64,000 nt of DNA from an uncultured Aliiroseovarius sp. (GTDB taxonomy: Bacteria > Pseudomonadota > Alphaproteobacteria > Rhodobacterales > Rhodobacteraceae), in the NCBI RefSeq assembly GCF_947497285.1, contig NZ_CANMFT010000001.1, positions 124,001 through 188,000 of the forward strand, read 5' to 3'. Below, one piece after another: positions 9,248-17,656 of the stretch. The number at the start of each line of letters is the position of its first letter. Position 1 is the first letter of the stretch. A program made the position numbers and the translations under genes. Below the pieces are notes generated by a model that saw only the letters and a program-made list of their open reading frames with translations, was not told the origin of the DNA and did not search any database.

Positions 9248-10489
9248 GTGGCAACAACGCGATATCTGAATTTTGAAGGTTTGAATCACTCCGTCGCGCT
9301 TGAAAACGCGGCGCCCTTAGAGACGATGGTGTCGGAGGTATTGTCCGCGTGGCCTCATCAGGTTTCCGCGACACAGCCCCAAAACCCACCATTTGTGACA
9401 ATCAGACCAGCGGATGACGGTCGGTGGTCGTTGGTGGCCGAAGACGCGCCATCCGACGTTCGGATTTGGGACTCAGTCAATACCGTCTGTGATCTCGTGG
9501 CGGAAACGGCTTGGGAACGTCTGCGGTCCGAGCCTGAATTGCTTTGCCTACACGCCGCAGCTGTCAATTTCGATGGACGGTTGGTTGTCTTCCCTAATGC
9601 GCGGCGCGCGGGCAAGAGCACGCTTGCCATTGCGCTGGCGCGGCTTGGTCGGCAGCTTTACACGGACGACTTCTTGCCCGTGCGAATTGATGCAAGCAAT
9701 CAGACTTGTCTTGGTATTGCGAATGGGGCACCGCCACGTATTCGCCTTCCCGTTCCGAAAGACTTCAGCGATGCTTTTCACGCGTGGGTGGGTCAGGATC
9801 GTGGCCCGTCAAATCGACAATACAAGTATCTTTTGGACGCTCAGATAGCGCCACATGGAGAAACATTGCCGCTTGGCGCAATGGTGGTGCTTGATCGGCA
9901 GGATGATCCGGTCGAACCAGTCCTCGCCCCCATGGCGCGTGAGGATGCGCTGGAAAGCCTGATCTCTCAGAACTTTGCCCGCACACGGCATGCTGGCGCG
10001 ATCCTGAAATCGATCGACGTGATCACGCGACACCTTCCGATCTATCGGTTGAGCTATCACAGTGGTGAGGCTGCAGCAGAATACCTCTCGGGTCACTCCG
10101 ATTTGAAATCGCTCCCGGCGACCCGGTTTGCAGAACTTGCACAGGATGATCGCCAAGCGCCGTTAAACCAGATTGGCCAATCCACCCCCGAATTCGCGGC
10201 GGTTCGGCAGTATGTTCAGGCAACGAACGTGACCGAGACGCAGGCGGGCAACGACAGTTTTCTTGCAGATGGCACAGGTTTGGCCATATTTCGATTGAAC
10301 CCGGTCTCGACTGCGATCTGGCGGTTGCTGGAAGAGCCGACCGATCTGGACGAAGTCGTGTCCCTTCTGGCAGCAGCCTTTCCCGATGTCCCCGCAGATC
10401 AGATCACCACCGATTGCGAGCAGTTGATGCGTGGTCTGGCCGAGGCGCGTCTGATCCTGCCAGTGGCTTCAAAGGATGCGGCGCAATGA
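9248..10489 (+). CDS. HPr-kinase-like protein fused to a PqqD-like domain
   Basis: A 413-residue two-part protein. Residues about 98-260 resemble HprK-related kinases: LCLHAAAV at 99-106, a P-loop ARRAGKST at 118-125, and the acidic pair D140/D141 (LYTDDFLPV). The first glycine of the canonical P-loop is replaced (N117). Residues about 335-405 match a PqqD-type peptide-binding domain (FRLNPVSTAIW, then CEQLMRGLAEARLIL). HprK/PqqD combinations are known in lasso-peptide and other RiPP clusters, where the kinase phosphorylates the peptide. It starts at GTG 9248 with AGGA upstream, and its stop overlaps the next gene. No macrocyclase, nucleotidyltransferase or radical-SAM gene is nearby. The natural inference is serine-kinase action on one or both neighbouring secreted proteins. 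Confidence 0.75.
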   Translation: MATTRYLNFEGLNHSVALENAAPLETMVSEVLSAWPHQVSATQPQNPPFVTIRPADDGRWSLVAEDAPSDVRIWDSVNTVCDLVAETAWERLRSEPELLCLHAAAVNFDGRLVVFPNARRAGKSTLAIALARLGRQLYTDDFLPVRIDASNQTCLGIANGAPPRIRLPVPKDFSDAFHAWVGQDRGPSNRQYKYLLDAQIAPHGETLPLGAMVVLDRQDDPVEPVLAPMAREDALESLISQNFARTRHAGAILKSIDVITRHLPIYRLSYHSGEAAAEYLSGHSDLKSLPATRFAELAQDDRQAPLNQIGQSTPEFAAVRQYVQATNVTETQAGNDSFLADGTGLAIFRLNPVSTAIWRLLEEPTDLDEVVSLLAAAFPDVPADQITTDCEQLMRGLAEARLILPVASKDAAQ

Positions 10490-11055
10490 AACGCAAAAAT
10501 CGCATATCACGCCGCGAGGCCATGAAGCGTCTGGGTTTGGGTGCAGCCGGCGCCTATATCGCCCCTAGCTTAGCTGGATTAAGCATGGCCAGAGCGGCTT
10601 CAAGTTCATCGCCACCGTCGCCTGCCAGTAGGGCAACACCCCCAAGTCCGGCGTCACCGGCTTCCCGCCCTAGCCCAGTGAGCAGAGCGAGCGCCCCTTC
10701 AGGTCCAAGCCGTCCAAGCGGTCCAACTGGTCCAAATGGCAGCGGTGGGTCGCAGCCGAGTGGCCCTAGCGGACCCGGCAAATGCAAACGATCTGCGATT
10801 TCAGGGGACGCCCAGATATCGCGCCGGGATTACCAACGTGCACAACGCGCCATTTCGCGTGGTGACGCGCGACCGTTGCGCGAAGTGCTAAGCAACGTTC
10901 GCGCCAAACACCCTGGGAAAGTTTTACATGTAGGGTTTTCCGAGAACGGGACCAGACCGACCTTCAACGTGTTGATTGTTGAGTCGTCTGGCGCCGTGAT
11001 TTCGGTGACCGTTGACGCCAAATCCGGCCGAGTCACAAGCATGCGGAAGTGCTGA
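10486..11055 (+). CDS. Ser/Pro-rich Tat-signal protein with PepSY-like C-terminus
   Basis: Exported protein of 189 residues. A twin-arginine signal lies at 8-13 (SRREAM) with a hydrophobic stretch to about 37. Residues 38-98 are Ser/Pro/Gly/Arg-rich (repeated SPAS and SGPS units). Residues about 111-187 fit a PepSY-type domain: RAISRGDARPL, VRAKHPGKVL, then VTVDAKSGRV. Cysteines are C100 and C189. The start is set at ATG 10486, overlapping the kinase stop (ATGA), because the signal peptide begins there. It is followed at once by a response regulator and sensor kinase. Small PepSY-like periplasmic proteins beside such pairs, for example FeuN with FeuPQ in Sinorhizobium, restrain the sensor, so a periplasmic regulator role is likely. 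Confidence 0.75.
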   Translation: MKRKNRISRREAMKRLGLGAAGAYIAPSLAGLSMARAASSSSPPSPASRATPPSPASPASRPSPVSRASAPSGPSRPSGPTGPNGSGGSQPSGPSGPGKCKRSAISGDAQISRRDYQRAQRAISRGDARPLREVLSNVRAKHPGKVLHVGFSENGTRPTFNVLIVESSGAVISVTVDAKSGRVTSMRKC

Positions 11056-11721
11056 ATGCGTATTCTGATCGTCGAAGATGAACAAAAGATTGCGGAACTG
11101 ATTGCCGATGTTCTGAAAGGCGAAGGCCTTGTCCCCGAGATCGCCCGGGACGGGGAAGAAGGCTGGTTTCTCGGCAGCACCGAAAGCTATGCTGCGGCGA
11201 TCCTTGATATTGGTCTGCCCAAACGGGATGGGCTTTCGGTGTTGCGCAGCTGGCGCGATGAGGGCCAGGATATGCCGGTTATTTTGCTGACCGCGCGGGC
11301 AAACTGGAACGAACGGGTCGAAGGCATTGACGCAGGCGCGGACGACTATCTGGGAAAGCCCTTTCAGATGGAAGAACTCATCGCGCGCCTTCGCGCGCTG
11401 CTGCGGCGTTCAAGTGGACAAAAAACAACGACATTGGAAGCCGGGCCGCTGCGCATTGACCTCAGGCAGATGCGCGTGTCCATCGACGGGCGCCCATTGA
11501 AAGTCACACCTTTGGAATACCGGCTTCTCAATTACCTCATGCACAATCGTGGTCAGGTGGTTGCGCAAGAGGAGCTTGCTGAGAATATCTACTTCCGGGA
11601 TCAGGAGCCCGACAGCAATGCAATTGAAGTTCTGGTCGGGCGCTTGCGCCGCAAGATCGGTGGGGATGTGATCGAAACGCGACGCGGGTTTGGCTATATG
11701 ATAGCTGAAGATCCGCAATGA
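11056..11721 (+). CDS. OmpR-family response regulator
   Basis: Two-component regulator of 221 residues. The receiver domain has the acidic pair E7/D8, phospho-acceptor D51 (AILDIGLPKRDG), T79 and K101. The C-terminal winged-helix domain runs from about 128, with TPLEYRLLNYL and the end motif VIETRRGFGYM. The ATG directly follows the stop of the PepSY-like gene, and the stop overlaps the sensor kinase start, so all are co-transcribed. Closest functional classes by gene order are FeuP/PhoP-like regulators, though targets cannot be read here beyond possible autoregulation. Confidence 0.88.
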   Translation: MRILIVEDEQKIAELIADVLKGEGLVPEIARDGEEGWFLGSTESYAAAILDIGLPKRDGLSVLRSWRDEGQDMPVILLTARANWNERVEGIDAGADDYLGKPFQMEELIARLRALLRRSSGQKTTTLEAGPLRIDLRQMRVSIDGRPLKVTPLEYRLLNYLMHNRGQVVAQEELAENIYFRDQEPDSNAIEVLVGRLRRKIGGDVIETRRGFGYMIAEDPQ

Positions 11722-13061
11722 GGATGTCGCTAAGCCTGCGTCTGTTGCTGGCGGCTGCCATCACGACCACACTGGCGCTGGTCGCGACGGTTATCGTGTT
11801 CAACTTCTTGTTCCGGCTGTATTTTGAAGACCGGGCGCGCGATGAGCTGGAGACTTACCTCCTGCTTTTGACCGGCAACATTGGCGTAAGCGCCGACGGT
11901 GAAGTTGAAGTGACGCCCATATCGGACCCCCGGTTCAATCAGGCCTTGTCTGGTTATTACTGGCAAATCCAAGTTGATGACAAAGACCCCGTTCTGTCGC
12001 CTTCGTTCTGGGCGGCGCCTTTGGCGTTGGATCGCCCGGATGCGCCGGGGGTCATCTCGTATGCCAACGTCAACACCGGGACTGGCGATGCGGTCGCCGT
12101 CGCGAGTTGGGTGGTCACGATCGGAGAGGGCACCACCCAGCGAGAGGTCTTTCTGGCGATTGCCATTGACCGCGAAGACCTGGATCTGTCGGTTTCAGGA
12201 TTTTTTACCAACTCTGTTATTTGGCTGGCCATATTGGGCCTGTTTCTGTTCGCGGCGGGTTGGGTTCAGGTCAAACTTGGGCTGAACCCACTGAAAAAAA
12301 TTCGTTCAGAAATTGGCGGTGTCAGCAAATCGCCCAAGGTGCGGTTGTCATCGGATTATCCGTCCGAGGTTCTGCCGCTTGTTGAAGAAGTGAACCAACT
12401 TCTGGATGCAAATGCAGAGGCGCTTGAACGCGCCCGATCGCGCGCCGGGAATCTGGCGCATGGTTTGAAAACGCCGCTGACGATCATGCACGGAGTCGAA
12501 CGCAAGTTGCGCCGTGGCGGGAACGACGCGCTTGCCGACGAATTGATGTCGGAAATCACCAGCATTCAACACACGGTCGAGCGTGAGCTGGCGCAGAGCC
12601 GCGACAGCCATCAGAGACGGCGGCGCTGTGCTATTCACCCGATTGCCACCCGTCTGCATCGCGCCCTGAGCCGCCAACCCGGGGCCGAGCACATTCAATG
12701 GGATATCGAAGTGCCTGAGACCTTGTATGCACCCTTTGATGAGTTTGATTTGACCGAGCTTCTGGGCAACTTGCTTGATAACGCGATGAAATGGTCGGAA
12801 AGTCGTATCTGCGTGCGGGCTGGGCAGGATGGCTCGCACGCGTTCCTGTCCGTCGATGACGACGGCTCCGGCATTCCGGACGCTGAGATATCTTCCGTTC
12901 TGAAACGTGGCGGTAGATTGGACGCAAAGCAACCGGGGGCGGGTCTGGGTTTGACCATTGTTAACGATATGGCCCAAGCGCACGGCTGCGTTCTGTCGCT
13001 CCAACGCTCATCACTAGGGGGGTTGAGCGCGCGCATAACGTGGTCGGTGAGCCGCGCGTAA
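11718..13061 (+). CDS. Sensor histidine kinase (PhoQ/FeuQ-like)
   Basis: Membrane sensor of 447 residues. Membrane spans lie at about 8-32 and 165-185 and enclose a periplasmic domain of roughly 130 residues that could contact exported proteins. The dimerisation box has H248 in LAHGLKTPL, the variant typical of PhoQ/FeuQ kinases. The ATP-binding domain shows the N box (LLGNLLDNAMKW), DDDGSGIPD and GAGLGLTIV. It overlaps the regulator by 4 bases. The adjacent PepSY-like protein would face the sensor domain in the periplasm. Confidence 0.87.
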   Translation: MRMSLSLRLLLAAAITTTLALVATVIVFNFLFRLYFEDRARDELETYLLLLTGNIGVSADGEVEVTPISDPRFNQALSGYYWQIQVDDKDPVLSPSFWAAPLALDRPDAPGVISYANVNTGTGDAVAVASWVVTIGEGTTQREVFLAIAIDREDLDLSVSGFFTNSVIWLAILGLFLFAAGWVQVKLGLNPLKKIRSEIGGVSKSPKVRLSSDYPSEVLPLVEEVNQLLDANAEALERARSRAGNLAHGLKTPLTIMHGVERKLRRGGNDALADELMSEITSIQHTVERELAQSRDSHQRRRRCAIHPIATRLHRALSRQPGAEHIQWDIEVPETLYAPFDEFDLTELLGNLLDNAMKWSESRICVRAGQDGSHAFLSVDDDGSGIPDAEISSVLKRGGRLDAKQPGAGLGLTIVNDMAQAHGCVLSLQRSSLGGLSARITWSVSRA

Positions 13062-13238
13062 ACAATGTCTACGGTTTGCGTTCTGCAGCCCAGATCGAAC
13101 AGAAGGTGTGTCCGCACTGCAGGTGTTGAAAATTCGAAATGCTGCGTACTGAATTATTGGCCGATTTATGGAAATCAATCAGCCAAAAACCTTGTTGCTC
13201 GCGCTGCATCGCAAACTCTGAGGGCATTTCCCAAGCCT

Positions 13239-14111
13239 TCAGCCGTCCAGCCGATAGAACCGACGCGCGACGGTTTCAAAGACCTGTTCGTGATGCGCTT
13301 TGGGCACCAGAAACGCATGCGCGCGCAACAGGGTTTCGTAATCGGAATACAGGCTGTCGACCGGGAAGTTAGAGCCGAACATGCAGCGATCCGGGCCGAA
13401 TTGGTCAAGGCAAACCTCGATGATGGGCCGGAAATCCGCGGGTCTCCAGTCATGTTTGAACATTCCAAGCCCGGACAGTTTGCAGGTGATATGGGGCAGG
13501 GCGGACAGGTGGCGCAATGCCTGTGCCCAGTCGGCGAGCCCTATCACTGAGCGATCATGCGGGCTGCCTGCATGACACAGGGCAATCTGCGTGTCGGGGG
13601 CGGTTTCCAGCACGCGGGCGGTGTTTTCCATCAGTTCCGGGATCAATTGCAGATCGAAGCTCAGCCCACGCCGTCCCAATTCGCGCAGGCCGTCTGCGAA
13701 CCGGGGGTCGTCCAGCAGTGTGTTGGTGCCGGTCATGGCGTCTTCGCCCGGCGCGCGACCGACGATCTGGCGGGCGCCGCGCAGGGTTGAGAGGGTTTGG
13801 AACCGGTCAAGCTGATGCCCAAGGTCAGGCGCGGTCAGATCGCAAAAGACGACCTGCGCCATCGGCCAGTCTGGATTGGCATCTGCCACGGACTGCACCC
13901 ATTGCGCCTCGGCCCAGCCATCTTCGGCACCCACCTGAATATGGACGGACCCAGTGACCCCTTGCGCGGCGGCATCGTGGCGAAACTCCTCCAACAGATA
14001 GTTGCGCTGGATGGGGGCGGGATCGCCGAAAAAACGTGGCGTTCCTTTGGCCATCAACCACGGGTAATGTACCGCAGACAGGTCCCAAAGATGATGGTGG
14101 GCGTCGATCAT
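13239..14111 (-). CDS. Amidohydrolase family 2 protein (lactonase-like)
   Basis: TIM-barrel metal-dependent hydrolase of 290 residues. The N-terminus MIDAHHHLWDL supplies the H-x-H pair (H5, H7). CHAGSPHD near 185 and FGSNFPVD near 260 are further family motifs. The overall form is that of sugar-lactone hydrolases such as L-fuconolactonase, which open lactones. ATG 14111 overlaps the stop of the preceding NTF2-like gene (TGATG); a GTG one codon earlier is possible. It ends the leftward arm of the cluster. The substrate is unknown. Confidence 0.78.
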   Translation of the reverse strand: MIDAHHHLWDLSAVHYPWLMAKGTPRFFGDPAPIQRNYLLEEFRHDAAAQGVTGSVHIQVGAEDGWAEAQWVQSVADANPDWPMAQVVFCDLTAPDLGHQLDRFQTLSTLRGARQIVGRAPGEDAMTGTNTLLDDPRFADGLRELGRRGLSFDLQLIPELMENTARVLETAPDTQIALCHAGSPHDRSVIGLADWAQALRHLSALPHITCKLSGLGMFKHDWRPADFRPIIEVCLDQFGPDRCMFGSNFPVDSLYSDYETLLRAHAFLVPKAHHEQVFETVARRFYRLDG

Positions 14112-15109
14112 CACAGCTCTCCGTCAGCCAGTCGTTGCAGCACGTCATCACCTTGGCCTTTCCAGAAATGCAGAAGGTCGATGAAGATCCAGTTTTCGGC
14201 CAGCTTGTCGCCGTCGCGACGGTAAATGTCGATCACGCGGAACTCGCCGGTTTCGCCGGTGGGGGCATGGCCCATGAAATCGCCGGTCAGACGGGCAGTG
14301 AAATTGGGCCAGCCGAAGAAGCCGCCATAATGACCTTCGGCCAACCGAGCGATGTGGGTGGTTTTTGAACGATCCGAGAAGGCCGCGCGGAACGGCCCTG
14401 AATGCTGCCGCGCATAGCGCGGGATCGTATAGGTCGCGCCGATGCCGGTGGGTCCCCACCACAGCATGTCCTCGGCCCAGGTCTGACGCAGCTCGTCTTC
14501 CAGGCTCAACCCGCTGTTCCATTGCCCCAGATCGCCGATCATGCGGTTGATAACGGCAAGCGTCGCCGCGCCCTCGTCGGCGGGCTGCGGCGCGAGAAGT
14601 AGTCCATCATGGGTTTGCGGACCCGGTTGCACCAGTTGCGCGGCGGTCTGGTCGGGGAAGGGGTCAAGACCGGCTTGCACCATCAGGTGGGGCAGGTCGA
14701 AATACATCGCCGTTTCAACGATCTTGCCATCCGCGACCCGGTTGAATTCGCAATAGCGCAGCATGGCAATCTTGTGGGTTGCGGGAATGTTCAGGAACGG
14801 TTCGTCAAACAACCCCATCAGATGCCCCATCGAAACCACCCATATGCCGTTGAACCCATCCATCTGGTTGCGCCCGGCGAAAAAGACATCTTCGCGCCGT
14901 TGCATCGCGGTCAGGCTGCTCTTCAGCGGCGTCCAGAACTGACGGGCGACCTGCTGCGCCGATCGAAGCGCGCCGAACGGGTGGAACCCACGCCAGAGGT
15001 AGTCGGGACCAGTATGCGCGGCGAGCGCGTCTTCGGCGGTGATTCCCGGTGCGATCAGATCGGCGTGATGGCGACGGACGATGTCCTTGGCGGCTTGAAG
15101 GTCTTGCAT
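14111..15109 (-). CDS. Two-domain NTF2/SnoaL-like protein
   Basis: A 332-residue protein made of two related NTF2-like halves, the fold of SnoaL cyclases and limonene-epoxide hydrolase. The first half contains DYLWRGFHPFGAL and CEFNRVADGKIVE; the second has DMLWWGPTGIGATY, GHYGGFFGW and GDKLAENWIFIDLLHFW. The start is placed at ATG 15109, behind an AGAGAG ribosome site, not at an earlier in-frame codon that would run through the operators. It is first in the leftward arm. Three more members of this family lie in the rightward arm. Catalytic function is unassigned. Confidence 0.72.
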   Translation of the reverse strand: MQDLQAAKDIVRRHHADLIAPGITAEDALAAHTGPDYLWRGFHPFGALRSAQQVARQFWTPLKSSLTAMQRREDVFFAGRNQMDGFNGIWVVSMGHLMGLFDEPFLNIPATHKIAMLRYCEFNRVADGKIVETAMYFDLPHLMVQAGLDPFPDQTAAQLVQPGPQTHDGLLLAPQPADEGAATLAVINRMIGDLGQWNSGLSLEDELRQTWAEDMLWWGPTGIGATYTIPRYARQHSGPFRAAFSDRSKTTHIARLAEGHYGGFFGWPNFTARLTGDFMGHAPTGETGEFRVIDIYRRDGDKLAENWIFIDLLHFWKGQGDDVLQRLADGEL

Positions 15110-15141
15110 TTCTCTCTCTTTACAGCGGGTTGCGCCCGGCA

Positions 15142-15157
15142 TTGCATACGAATGCAA
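15142..15157. promoter_or_regulatory. LacI-type operator, copy 1
   Basis: The sequence ttgcatacgaatgcaa is a near-perfect inverted repeat (TTGCAT/ATGCAA arms) 33 bp before the leftward NTF2-like gene. It is the exact reverse complement of the second copy. The size and TTGCAN arms fit LacI-family operators, and a LacI regulator is encoded at 23525. Confidence 0.8.
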
Positions 15158-15164
15158 ATTTAGC

Positions 15165-15194
15165 TTGCCAAATTGTCGCAGCAAAGTCTAACCT
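15165..15194 (+). promoter_or_regulatory. Possible promoter of the importer operon
   Basis: TTGCCA at 15165-15170 and TAACCT at 15189-15194 are separated by 18 bp and would start transcription inside operator copy 2. The -10 match is poor, so this is a tentative assignment. Confidence 0.25.
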
Positions 15195-15196
15195 TT

Positions 15197-15212
15197 TTGC
15201 ATTCGTATGCAA
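15197..15212. promoter_or_regulatory. LacI-type operator, copy 2
   Basis: The sequence ttgcattcgtatgcaa is the exact reverse complement of copy 1. It is centred 55 bp away and lies 22 bp before the ATPase start. Together the pair straddles the divergent promoter region and would let one repressor shut both arms, possibly by looping. Confidence 0.8.
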
Positions 15213-15234
15213 AACCCGGTGGGAGGTTGGCCTT

Positions 15235-16290
15235 ATGGCAGAAATCGAACTGCGCAACATCAGCAAACGCTGGGGCGCCTTTGTCGGTGTCGATAATTTT
15301 GACCTGACCATCGCAGACAAGGAATTTCTGGTCCTGCTGGGCCCGTCCGGGTGCGGCAAGACCACCACGATGCGGATGATCGCCGGGTTGGAGGATGCCA
15401 GCGAAGGCGACATTATCGTTGACGGAGAGCGGGTGAACGACAAAGAACCCAAGGACCGCGACGTGGCGATGGTGTTCCAAAGCTACGCACTTTATCCGAA
15501 CATGAATGTCTATGAGAACATCCGCTTTCCGCTGAAAGTGCGCGGCAATGACCCGTCCACCCACCATGAGCGCGTGATGCAGGCTGCCGAACGGGTCGAG
15601 CTTCTGGACTTTCTGGACCGAAAACCGGCCGCCCTGTCGGGGGGGCAACGGCAACGCGTGGCGCTGGCGCGGGCTATCGTCCGCAAGCCCAAAGTGTTCT
15701 TGATGGACGAACCCCTGTCCAATCTGGATGCCAAGCTGCGGGTCTCGACCCGCGCGCAGATCAAGAACCTGAGCCACGATCTGGCTGCCACCACCATTTA
15801 CGTGACCCATGACCAGATCGAGGCGATGACCTTGGCGGATCGGGTCGTCGTGATGAAAAAAGGTGTGGTGCAGCAGGTGGGCAGCCCGACCGAGATCTAT
15901 GACACCCCGGCCAACACGTTTGTCGCCAGCTTTATCGGCTCACCTGCCATGAACCTGATGGATGGAGAGGTAAAGGGCGGCACGTTCCGGGCACAACACA
16001 CCGAAATCCCCGGCCTGAACGCTCCCGACGGCCCCGTCACGCTTGGCTTTCGCGCCGAAGATGCCGCCTTGGCCGAGACCGGGCAGGGGCAGATCAACGC
16101 GCCGATCTATACGCTTGAGCTGCTGGGCGACGCGACGATGATTTCCGTGCGCATCAACGGCGCGCTGGTGTCGGTGAAATCCGACAAGACCTTCCGGGCA
16201 GAGATTGGGGACATGGTCTCGATCTCGGTTCCGAAAGAGATTTGCCACACTTTCGAAGCCACCGAAGATGGCAAACGTATCGAGGGCTGA
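15235..16290 (+). CDS. ABC transporter ATP-binding protein, UgpC/MalK type
   Basis: ATPase of 351 residues that powers the importer encoded by the next three genes. Walker A GPSGCGKTT is at 36-44, LSGGQ at 134-138 and Walker B FLMDEP with D158/E159; a TOBE-like tail follows. An open frame extends upstream to 15049, but ATG 15235 has the GGGAGGT ribosome site and begins the conserved MAEIELRNISK sequence. Being first in the operon, ahead of the binding protein, is less common for this transporter class. The substrate is probably a sugar, polyol or related oxygenated compound. Confidence 0.87.
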   Translation: MAEIELRNISKRWGAFVGVDNFDLTIADKEFLVLLGPSGCGKTTTMRMIAGLEDASEGDIIVDGERVNDKEPKDRDVAMVFQSYALYPNMNVYENIRFPLKVRGNDPSTHHERVMQAAERVELLDFLDRKPAALSGGQRQRVALARAIVRKPKVFLMDEPLSNLDAKLRVSTRAQIKNLSHDLAATTIYVTHDQIEAMTLADRVVVMKKGVVQQVGSPTEIYDTPANTFVASFIGSPAMNLMDGEVKGGTFRAQHTEIPGLNAPDGPVTLGFRAEDAALAETGQGQINAPIYTLELLGDATMISVRINGALVSVKSDKTFRAEIGDMVSISVPKEICHTFEATEDGKRIEG

Positions 16291-16372
16291 CCCTCAGACA
16301 CTTGCCGCGCTTGCGGCACAACTATGGTCCGTGTGTCGACGGCGGACCTGATAAAACAGGGAGACATTTCTG

Positions 16373-17578
16373 ATGTTCAAGAAACTTGCATTGGCCGGCG
16401 CTTTGTCGGTGATGGCAACCGGAGCATGGGCCGAATGTGCCTATGAAAACACAACACCTTTGAAATCGCTGTCCGCCGGGTTCGAAGCCTGGAAGGCGGT
16501 GACGGATGCGATGGCGGAATGCGGAAATTTCCAGGCCTCGCTGGATCAGGACTTCCGCGAGAAGCAGCCGGAAGCTTTCGCGGCAAAACCCGCGCTGTAT
16601 CAAATTGGTGGCGTTGCAAACTCAACCATGGTGCCGCTGTTGAATGCGGGCACCATCCGTCCGCTGGATGACCTGGTTGCGAAATACGGCCAGCATCTGA
16701 AGCCCAACCAGCTGATCAAGGTGGATGGCAAGACCTATGCGATTGCGATGATGGTGAACCTTCAGCACCTGATGTATCGCGAGGACATCCTGAATGACCT
16801 CGGCATCGCGGTGCCCACGACCTATGCCGAGATGCTGGACGCGGCCGCGAAGATCAAAGAGGCGGGTGTTGTGGAATATCCCATCGGTGCCACCTTCAAG
16901 ACCGGCTGGAACCTGGGTGAAGAATTCATCAACAACTATCTGGGTGAAGGCGGCGCGTTCTTTGCCGAGGGCAACATGCCCAATATCAACAATGAAAAAG
17001 GTGTGGCCGCGCTGGAAGTGATGAAGGCGCTGACCGAATTTATGGACCCGGAATATCTGGTCTCGGATTCGACTTATGTTCAGCAGCAATTCCAACAGGG
17101 CAAGATCGCCATGGCGAACCTGTGGGCCAGCCGCGCCGCCGCGATGAATGACGAAGCCGAAAGCCAGGTTGTGGGCAAGGTCGTGATGGCCGCCGCCCCG
17201 ATGGGGTCCGAGCGTCCGGCATCGTCGCTGTGGTGGGATGGCGTCGTCTTTGCCACCAACATGACCGATGAAGAGGCCGAAGCGGCCTTCCAAGTCGCCA
17301 TGGAAGGCATGGATACCGAGATGGTCAAAGCCAACAATGACGCTGCCGTCTGGCTGATCGACGGGTTCAATGCCGGGCCGCTGGCCAAAGGGGCCTATGA
17401 GACCGCGCAGAAAGGCACGGCACCATATCCCGGATCGGGTCCGATGGGCATCATGCACACCGTTCTAGGCAACGGGATTTCCGATTACCTGAACGGTGCC
17501 AAAGATGCGGCTACGACGCTGGCTGACATCGAAGCGGCTTATATCACCGCCGCCAAGGAATCGGGTTTGGTGCAGTAA
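16373..17578 (+). CDS. ABC transporter substrate-binding protein
   Basis: Periplasmic binding protein of 401 residues, sugar family 1 class. The Sec signal peptide covers about 1-20 (MFKKLALAGAL, ending AWA). Typical segments include YAIAMMVNLQHLMYREDIL and SLWWDGVVFATN. It lies between the ATPase and two permeases of the same importer. A hairpin follows it. The ligand cannot be deduced from sequence. Confidence 0.85.
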   Translation: MFKKLALAGALSVMATGAWAECAYENTTPLKSLSAGFEAWKAVTDAMAECGNFQASLDQDFREKQPEAFAAKPALYQIGGVANSTMVPLLNAGTIRPLDDLVAKYGQHLKPNQLIKVDGKTYAIAMMVNLQHLMYREDILNDLGIAVPTTYAEMLDAAAKIKEAGVVEYPIGATFKTGWNLGEEFINNYLGEGGAFFAEGNMPNINNEKGVAALEVMKALTEFMDPEYLVSDSTYVQQQFQQGKIAMANLWASRAAAMNDEAESQVVGKVVMAAAPMGSERPASSLWWDGVVFATNMTDEEAEAAFQVAMEGMDTEMVKANNDAAVWLIDGFNAGPLAKGAYETAQKGTAPYPGSGPMGIMHTVLGNGISDYLNGAKDAATTLADIEAAYITAAKESGLVQ

Positions 17579-17591
17579 CCCACCGCCAAGC

Positions 17592-17614
17592 GGGGAGGGG
17601 CCAGGCCCTTCCCC
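17592..17614 (+). terminator. Hairpin between binding protein and permease genes
   Basis: GGGGAGGGG and CCCTTCCCC arms pair, allowing a G-T wobble, 13 bases after the binding-protein stop. No T-run follows. Such structures commonly keep binding-protein mRNA more abundant than permease mRNA. Confidence 0.45.
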
Positions 17615-17656
17615 CACCCACCACCGCCATCCCCGGATCATCAGAAAGGCAGAGCC

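Noticed and set aside
8729-11055. Complete lasso-peptide cluster
   Set aside because: HprK-like and PqqD-like parts are present, but there is no asparagine-synthetase-like cyclase or leader peptidase, and the candidate substrates are Tat-exported proteins, not short precursors.
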